From contig JAEOSV010000273.1 of the NCBI GenBank assembly GCA_016840185.1, positions 1-11,303 on the forward strand: DNA of 11,303 nucleotides. Reading direction: 5' to 3'. The stretch is from Candidatus Hermodarchaeota archaeon (lineage in GTDB: Archaea > Asgardarchaeota > Hermodarchaeia > Hermodarchaeales > Hermodarchaeaceae). The position numbers were made by a program, and so were the translations under genes. Positions 7,001 through 11,303 of the stretch are shown here, one piece after another. A model generated the notes under the pieces. It was given only the letters and a program-made list of their open reading frames with translations, was not told the origin of the DNA and did not search any database. Numbering within the stretch: the first letter of the stretch is position 1; each line of letters opens with the position of its first letter.

Positions 7001-7038
7001 AAAAAGCACGCTTAATGTTATGGCATTTGCCTAATGCC
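7001..7038 (-). terminator. Hairpin plus T-tract after the AbrB-PhoU gene
   Basis: GGCATT (7022-7027) and AATGCC (7033-7038) form a perfect 6-bp inverted repeat with a 5-nt loop, 15 bp beyond the regulator's stop. Read on the minus strand it is followed by TTTTT (complement of 7001-7005). It could end the regulator's transcript or be an operator for the methyltransferase gene, which begins at 6964. Confidence 0.3.
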
Positions 7039-7052
7039 TGACTTAGAAATTG

Positions 7053-8195
7053 CTAGGCTGCCGTTTTGGCGGATTTCTTTGCTTTCTTTGTTGTTTTGGC
7101 AGGCGTTTCCTTGGTGGGCCATCGGCTTCCATGTTCAAGAGCTCTGTCAATGGCAATTTCAGCGATGGCGGCAGAGTGTTCGAGGATTTTGCCAAACGCT
7201 TCGAATATGCTCTCTAGGCAGAACATCGCTTTTTGGTGGGGACCGAATAGGGCACAGCTCTCGGGTGTGAGTTTGGGTAGCATCTCTTCGCAAAGTTTCA
7301 CAAGATGTTGTTCCATTAGTTCCTCTGCTTGTTGACGCATGGGAACGAAATGATCGATTTCGTTGATGACGTGGTTCGCGGCTTTATCGTCACCGATGAG
7401 CATGGATTCTGCAGCCATGGCATATATGCGGTGAACGTGATTTCCAGTTTTTAATGCCAAGTTACAGAGGTCTTTGGGGCACTCTTCGTTGCCGAGAGAG
7501 ACCACAGATTCGGCGATACTTTTTGCGTGGTCAGCCACATTTTCGATTCGTTGAATGAACATCATATAGGTGAGACAGTCCATCGAATCGATGCTGAGCT
7601 CGTTCATGAATCGGGGGTCAAGCAATGCGGCTCTGAGCTGTTTGAACACCAAGAAATAGAATTGGTTGACATCTTCATCGAGACCGATCACAGTTCGAGC
7701 GAGTTCCACATCTCGGATTTGGAGAGCGGAAAGGGCGTCGACAAGCATGGTAGAGGTGATACGGTGAGCGAGGCGCATGCTTTTGGGTAGATCGAGTTGA
7801 TTGAGCTTCATGAGTGATTGGATGACGATTTCATTTGTACTGGCGTCAATGATTTGCAGACCGGTGAGCATTCGTACACGTTTTCGAACAAGGGATTGTT
7901 GTTCGGGAGTGAATACACCGCGAGATCGAATGCGAACGATACCGAAGTTGTTGAGGTAAGCAGCAATGAGTCGTCGTTCTAGAATACCAGGTTCATCCTC
8001 AGGGTCGATCATGATATCGGTTTCAGAGGGGGCATCGCTGAATTCCTTGACCGGGTAGACGGCAAGAGAGCCGTCACGTTGGGGGATAAGAATCACATGG
8101 TCGGAGGAATCAAGCTTGTATTTTCCTGCCCAACTTTTGGGGATAGAAACGACGAGTGAGGATTTGCCTAGGCGCATGATTTTGCGTTTTTCCAT
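7053..8195 (-). CDS. AbrB/SpoVT-PhoU domain regulator (archaeal PhoU-like)
   Basis: Archaeal regulator, 380 aa, thought in this family to tie DNA binding to phosphate signalling; the actual target is unknown. Residues about 4-50 form a swapped-hairpin AbrB-like DNA-binding domain (MRLGKSSLVVSIPKSWAGKY ... LIPQRDGSLAVYPV). Two helical PhoU-type segments follow, about 130-230 and 240-350. The acidic metal-binding-like motifs are less strict than in bacterial PhoU, but DEDVNQFYF and QRIENVADHAKSIAES fit the ExxxD/ExxxDH pattern. The last 20 or so residues are a Lys/Ala/Thr-rich tail, likely disordered and possibly nucleic-acid binding. ATG at 8195 has AAGGG upstream on the minus strand, and a TATA-like box lies about 60 bp upstream. 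It is transcribed divergently from the small-protein/DASS/nucleoside-enzyme cluster, which makes that cluster and its own promoter the first candidates for control. Confidence 0.88.
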   Translation of the reverse strand: MEKRKIMRLGKSSLVVSIPKSWAGKYKLDSSDHVILIPQRDGSLAVYPVKEFSDAPSETDIMIDPEDEPGILERRLIAAYLNNFGIVRIRSRGVFTPEQQSLVRKRVRMLTGLQIIDASTNEIVIQSLMKLNQLDLPKSMRLAHRITSTMLVDALSALQIRDVELARTVIGLDEDVNQFYFLVFKQLRAALLDPRFMNELSIDSMDCLTYMMFIQRIENVADHAKSIAESVVSLGNEECPKDLCNLALKTGNHVHRIYAMAAESMLIGDDKAANHVINEIDHFVPMRQQAEELMEQHLVKLCEEMLPKLTPESCALFGPHQKAMFCLESIFEAFGKILEHSAAIAEIAIDRALEHGSRWPTKETPAKTTKKAKKSAKTAA

Positions 8196-8252
8196 AGCTC
8201 GACCCTTCTAAGCTAGTTTTGGGACCGCTGAATAGCTACCGCTTGGTTCAGT

Positions 8253-8262
8253 CTATATATCT
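8253..8262 (-). promoter_or_regulatory. TATA-like box for the AbrB-PhoU regulator gene
   Basis: On the minus strand the element reads AGATATATAG. Initiation about 25 bp downstream would give a leader of roughly 35 nt to ATG 8195. Two partial repeats, GCTGACCGTCAATA (8264-8277) and GCTGACAATAC (8297-8307), lie just upstream of it and could be operator half-sites. I saw these by eye and they are weak. Confidence 0.45.
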
Positions 8263-8319
8263 TGCTGACCGTCAATATTTTTTCGTTAAAATCTATGCTG
8301 ACAATACTTTCTATACGCC

Positions 8320-8325
8320 TATAAT
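8320..8325 (+). promoter_or_regulatory. Candidate TATA box for the rightward three-gene cluster
   Basis: TATAAT lies about 70 bp ahead of ATG 8393; a transcript would start near 8350. TTCTATACG at 8309-8317 is an alternative. The rest of the 197-bp gap between divergent genes is AT-rich with no open gene. Confidence 0.28.
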
Positions 8326-8332
8326 TGAACAA

Positions 8333-8387
8333 CCCTTTTTAGGTAGTTTTTACTGCCTGCTCTTTGACATTCCCTGTTTTAGGTGAG
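8333..8387 (+). repeat. Duplicated leader motif CCCT-(G)TTTTAGGT with a small hairpin
   Basis: CCCTTTTTAGGTAG at 8333-8346 is repeated as CCCTGTTTTAGGTGAG at 8372-8387, differing by one inserted G and the ending. The second copy supplies the ribosome site AGGTGA (8381-8386), 6 nt before ATG 8393. AGGTAG (8341-8346) can pair with CTGCCT (8353-8358), one G-T wobble included, around a TTTTTA loop. This may be a regulatory leader or operator pair; chance similarity in AT-rich DNA is also possible. Confidence 0.3.
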
Positions 8388-8392
8388 AAAAA

Positions 8393-8683
8393 ATGGGACA
8401 ACTGCAATATGTGGAAATCATTATCCGCGGTGATTTGATGTTACGGCAAATTATCCGAAAGATTGGTGAGCAGCTACAGGAGACAGATATGGACGCCGAT
8501 TTCAGCTCAACAATCGTTGTACCACCCTGGCGTATGGCGGCGCAAATCCAGTATCCCTCACTAGCCGTGTTGCATGCAGAAGTTAATGCAAAGGATTTCT
8601 TTCGATTTGAAGCGATGCTTCAAGAACTGTTGGAAAAAGAACAGTGTCAACTCATTGCACTAAACAAGCTAGAAAAACGCTAA
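8393..8683 (+). CDS. Unrecognised 96-residue alpha/beta protein
   Basis: I do not recognise this protein. It has 96 aa, is soluble, and has no signal peptide or Cys-rich motif (one Cys). The pattern reads as strand 5-12 (QYVEIIIRG), helix 14-30, strands near 40-47 and 57-66 (LAVLHAEVNA), helix 67-84 (KDFFRFEAMLQELLEKEQ) and a last strand 85-91. A beta-alpha-beta-beta-alpha order like this occurs in ferredoxin-like folds such as ACT or PII-like regulators, and in the KEOPS subunit Pcc1, whose C-terminal acidic-then-helix pattern it vaguely resembles. I would not assign any of these. A strong AGGTGA site precedes ATG 8393. It lies 29 nt ahead of the symporter gene and probably shares its transcript, so a small regulatory partner is plausible. 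Confidence 0.75.
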   Translation: MGQLQYVEIIIRGDLMLRQIIRKIGEQLQETDMDADFSSTIVVPPWRMAAQIQYPSLAVLHAEVNAKDFFRFEAMLQELLEKEQCQLIALNKLEKR

Positions 8684-8712
8684 TCAAAAAACAAATCTGA
8701 GGGAATGAGAAA

Positions 8713-10170
8713 GTGGCTGAGATTCACCGAGACCAAGATGAAGTTCACCCTGACTCGGTAGAAGCCACTGACGAAGAATCCGAAGAAAGACACTTTTCTC
8801 AACCGTCATGGCGCCCGGGCAAGAATTTCGTGAAGCTCATAGCCGTTTTGATCGCAGCAGTCATTACCTATTTGTTGACCTGGCCAGTGGAACCGCAACT
8901 TCGTATGGCCTTAGTGCTTCTTGTTTTGGCTGCGGGGTTATGGATTACAGAATCAATTCCATTGGCGGCAACCTCGTTACTGATTGCTCTTCTCCAACCT
9001 TTATGGGGTATTCAAAGTTTTTCTGATGCCTTAGCACCCTTCTTCAGCCCTGTCGTTGTGTTGCTCCTTGGAGGATTCCTCTTAGCCATTGCTGTTGATA
9101 AGCACAATTTGGATGAACGGATTGGTGAAGCGCTCCTCAAACGGCTTGGTACAAAACCCCACTGGATTGTATTAGGGCTTATGTTAGGAACCGCCCTGTT
9201 ATCTATGTGGATTTCTAATACCGCTGCAGCGGCGCTAATGATTACAATTGCTATTCCTGTCGCAAATCGCGTAAATGACCCCAAAGGAAAACTCCAGAAA
9301 ATTATGATTTTAGCAGTTGCTTATGCTGCTACACTCGGGGGCTTCATGACCCTTATCGGTAGTCCTCCAAACGCGATGGCGGCAGCATTTCTTGCGCTTC
9401 CCCCTGCAAGCATGCCAATTTCGTTTCTCGGTTGGTCTCTTTATTTGCTGCCCATGGCATTTTTGCTCATCTTCATTACTTGGGGGGTCCTTTTTGCACG
9501 ATTTCGCACTGAAGTGAAATACATCCCGCCCGTTGAGACCCCTACGAAAAAACGGAATCTTACTGGTCAACAAAAGGGTACGCTCATTATCTTTTTGTTA
9601 GCTGTTATTCTGTGGCTGACTGAACCATTCCATCCTATGAGTTCAGCCATGGTAGCCGTAACAGTTGCCATACTCCTCTTCGTCATTGGACTACTCAAAA
9701 AGGACGATGTGAAAAAGGCGGACTGGAATACCTTACTGCTCTTTGGAGGAGGATTGAGTTTAGGTGCTGCTTTAACTGTCTCAGGATTATCCGATGTTAT
9801 CACGAATGGCATTTTGACCCTCGTCCCGGTGTTGGGGTATGTGGGTATCGTGATACTACTCGCGGTGAGCGCGCTCCTCTTTAGCATGGTGGCGAGTAAT
9901 ACTGCAAGTGCGAGCATTTTCATCCCGATTTCCATTAGCGTCGCTGTTGCGATTGGAGCAGACCCAGTCATCTTCGCTATCCTGATCGCCATTTCATGTA
10001 GCATCGATTTCATGCTCCCTATTGGTACACCACCTAATGCGATTGCCTATAGTACGGAGCGAGTGACAATGAAAGATATGATTACTGCGGGCTTTGCCCT
10101 AAACCTTCTTAGTCTCTTAGTCGTTCTATTGTTTACCTTCTATGTCTGGCCCTTTATTCCCGTAATCTAG
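8713..10170 (+). CDS. DASS/SLC13-family sodium-coupled anion symporter
   Basis: Membrane transporter of the divalent anion:Na+ symporter family, 485 aa, which imports dicarboxylates, sulfate or phosphate with sodium. Both inverted-repeat hairpin signatures are present: WISNTAAAALM with SNT at 168-170, followed by TLIGSPPNAMA (GSPPNA 216-221), and MVASNTASASIF with SNT at 395-397, followed by LPIGTPPNAIA (GTPPNA 438-443). The SNT and following loops build the two sodium sites and the substrate pocket. About a dozen hydrophobic segments run from residue 40 to 485. Residues 1-38 are a hydrophilic, strongly acidic cytoplasmic extension (Asp/Glu-rich), not a signal peptide. Start is GTG 8713 with GAGGGAA 7 nt upstream. 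Substrate is not decided by the motifs. The PhoU-like regulator next door hints at phosphate, while the nucleoside enzyme downstream fits either phosphate or another anion. Confidence 0.93.
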   Translation: MAEIHRDQDEVHPDSVEATDEESEERHFSQPSWRPGKNFVKLIAVLIAAVITYLLTWPVEPQLRMALVLLVLAAGLWITESIPLAATSLLIALLQPLWGIQSFSDALAPFFSPVVVLLLGGFLLAIAVDKHNLDERIGEALLKRLGTKPHWIVLGLMLGTALLSMWISNTAAAALMITIAIPVANRVNDPKGKLQKIMILAVAYAATLGGFMTLIGSPPNAMAAAFLALPPASMPISFLGWSLYLLPMAFLLIFITWGVLFARFRTEVKYIPPVETPTKKRNLTGQQKGTLIIFLLAVILWLTEPFHPMSSAMVAVTVAILLFVIGLLKKDDVKKADWNTLLLFGGGLSLGAALTVSGLSDVITNGILTLVPVLGYVGIVILLAVSALLFSMVASNTASASIFIPISISVAVAIGADPVIFAILIAISCSIDFMLPIGTPPNAIAYSTERVTMKDMITAGFALNLLSLLVVLLFTFYVWPFIPVI

Positions 10171-10190
10171 CTAAAAGGAATGAAAAACCC

Positions 10191-10964
10191 ATGTTTGCTG
10201 AATATGACCCCGAACGAATAATCAAGCGTGTCTTTGGTGTCCACCCTAATCAAATTGCACCTACAGTTCTCATGGCACCTGCAAACCATTTCATTGCAGA
10301 ATTCAAAGATCAAATCAAGGAACCTCAACCCTTTGGCACGTGGTTTACTGGTGTTTCAGGACAGCTAGATGGTGGAGAACTTGTTACAGTATTGGATAAT
10401 ATTCGTTATGCGCCTGGTATGGCTGATTGTGTGTATTTTCTCCAGTTTGCTGGAGTCCGGAATATCATCTATACGGGGGCTATCGGGGGTCTTGCTAGTG
10501 GTATGGAAATCGGTGACTTGGTATTAGCCAAGGACTGTGAACGGGGAGATGGGGCATCCGGATATTTTGCCTCTTTGTTCGAAAGGGCGTGTGTATGTAC
10601 CGAGTTATCAGAACAGGTCCGTCCCTTCTTACAAACTGTGGCGGAGGAGGAAGGAATTCAGTTGTTTGAAGGACGAATCTTCACCACGGATTCTTTAGCT
10701 GCAGAAACTGTTGATTTTTTAACTGCTTTATCCACGCAATCGTTTTTGGGCATCGAAATGGAAACGAGCGCATTGTACACCGTGGCACGGGTGACAGGAA
10801 TGGACGCCGTTGCAGCCCATGTAGTTTCGGATTTGCCTCTTCAGGGTAAGAGTCTTTTTGATGACTTGACGAAGAAAGAAAAAGAAAGGAGGGCAAGCGC
10901 CCAATCAGCCATCATCCGAGCCCTTACGAACGCCATAAAAGCACTGACGAAGTCCGCTGATTAG
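10191..10964 (+). CDS. Nucleoside phosphorylase-superfamily enzyme (possible nucleosidase)
   Basis: Cytoplasmic enzyme of the PNP/UDP phosphorylase superfamily, 257 aa, which cleaves the N-glycosidic bond of a nucleoside. Family marks are NIIYTGAIGGLASGMEIGD at 91-109, the ERGDGAS loop at 117-123, the ribose-binding GIEMETSALY at 187-196 (E189, M190, E191), and the S213-D214 pair corresponding to the general-acid Asp of hexameric PNP. However, the position of the phosphate-binding arginine in IRVGS-type phosphorylases is Y94. The N-terminal GDPxR motif, whose arginine also contacts phosphate, reads APANHF. This resembles nucleosidases such as MTA/SAH nucleosidase, which use water, more than true phosphorylases. 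I cannot tell the base specificity. AGGAA lies about 10 nt before the ATG and the gene is 20 nt behind the symporter gene, likely the same operon. Confidence 0.85.
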   Translation: MFAEYDPERIIKRVFGVHPNQIAPTVLMAPANHFIAEFKDQIKEPQPFGTWFTGVSGQLDGGELVTVLDNIRYAPGMADCVYFLQFAGVRNIIYTGAIGGLASGMEIGDLVLAKDCERGDGASGYFASLFERACVCTELSEQVRPFLQTVAEEEGIQLFEGRIFTTDSLAAETVDFLTALSTQSFLGIEMETSALYTVARVTGMDAVAAHVVSDLPLQGKSLFDDLTKKEKERRASAQSAIIRALTNAIKALTKSAD

Positions 10965-10974
10965 ACACGCTTGT

Positions 10975-11301
10975 TTAGGCTTTTGCAACGAGGAGTAAGA
11001 TTACTCCGATGAGCATGAGTATTCCGACGAGATATCCCCAAGTTCCGAGCACAAGATATCCTGCAGCTAAGAAGATAATGGAAAAGAGGAGTAGTAGAAT
11101 GGTGTAGGTTTGATAGTATCGCTTATAGATTCGAAAGGTAAAGATGAGACAAACGAGACCAAGACACAGATAGATGACGCCGCTAATTAAATTGAGGGTC
11201 ACTAGATCCATTACTCCAAGAAGAACTGCAACAATCGATGCGACAAAGCAGAGGATAACACCGGCTAGCACAAGACCAGAATCTTTTGCCAAGGTTGTCA
11301 C
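10975..11301 (-). CDS. Small membrane protein with four predicted transmembrane helices (start may lie off the edge)
   Basis: I do not recognise this protein. It has 108 aa as read from GTG 11301, strongly hydrophobic, with membrane segments at about 9-30, 34-56, 65-86 and 88-106. A short basic loop (RIYKRYYQ, 57-64) lies between the second and third, which would place that loop in the cytoplasm. The sequence is dominated by Leu, Ile, Val and Gly and shows no catalytic or metal motif. Only two bases remain before the window ends, so neither the ribosome site nor a longer N-terminus can be ruled out; TGGTGA at the edge could itself be the ribosome site of an inner start. The stop lies 10 bp from the stop of the convergent nucleoside-enzyme gene, so the two are not in one operon. 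Confidence 0.6.
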   Translation of the reverse strand: MTTLAKDSGLVLAGVILCFVASIVAVLLGVMDLVTLNLISGVIYLCLGLVCLIFTFRIYKRYYQTYTILLLLFSIIFLAAGYLVLGTWGYLVGILMLIGVILLLVAKA

Positions 11302-11303
11302 CA

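Noticed and set aside
6965..7009. A signal peptide or membrane anchor on the MetE-like protein from the hydrophobic stretch after GTG 7009
   Set aside because: The stretch lies before the better start at 6964, has no ribosome site, and this enzyme superfamily is cytoplasmic.
8264..8307. GCTGAC repeats as the start of a CRISPR-like or longer tandem array
   Set aside because: Only two imperfect copies are present, with no regular spacer, so at most they are operator half-sites.
9567..10013. A 148-codon minus-strand frame
   Set aside because: It is the antisense shadow of the DASS symporter's second hairpin region, rich in Met/Ala/Thr as expected from complementing hydrophobic codons.

Overview
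The window looks archaeal. Its promoters are AT-rich TATA-like boxes about 25-30 bp ahead of plausible transcript starts. The genes use ATG or GTG starts with GGTGA/GGAG-type ribosome sites. One regulator has the AbrB-plus-PhoU architecture typical of archaea. HdrA together with a MetV/MetF pair points to an anaerobe with a Wood-Ljungdahl-type methyl branch that uses a folate-like carrier, as reported for some Asgard archaea (for example Thorarchaeota-like lineages). That lineage guess is weak; no rRNA or other marker gene is present.

Left part (1-5828). The 5' two-fifths or so of an HdrA-type flavin/iron-sulfur gene reads leftward off the window edge. From a shared promoter region, a metallo-beta-lactamase hydrolase is read rightward. 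It is followed by a soluble three-PAS histidine kinase and a single-domain response regulator, which abut with no spacer and lie in the same reading frame. A T-rich stretch and a TATA-like box then separate these from a metV-metF pair (zinc/iron-sulfur partner plus methylenetetrahydrofolate reductase).

Middle (5831-8195, minus strand). A short MetE-type methionine synthase/methyltransferase gene converges on metF with 2 bp between the stops. Its metal-binding HxC motif reads HxH. Upstream of it on the same strand is the AbrB-PhoU regulator.

Right part (8393-11301). A 197-bp intergenic region carries promoters in both directions. Rightward lies a tight three-gene cluster: an unrecognised 96-residue alpha/beta protein, a DASS (SLC13-type) sodium-coupled anion symporter, and a nucleoside phosphorylase-superfamily enzyme that lacks the usual phosphate-binding arginines. 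A small four-helix membrane protein converges on it at the right edge, and its start may lie outside the window.

Working view: the left and middle genes suggest one-carbon metabolism, from Hdr-linked reduction of methylene-THF to methyl transfer onto homocysteine, beside a two-component system that may sense redox or metabolic state. The right-hand genes suggest anion or nucleoside handling under a PhoU-like regulator. There are no tRNAs, rRNAs, insertion sequences or CRISPR arrays that I can see, and no gene-free stretch longer than 300 bases.
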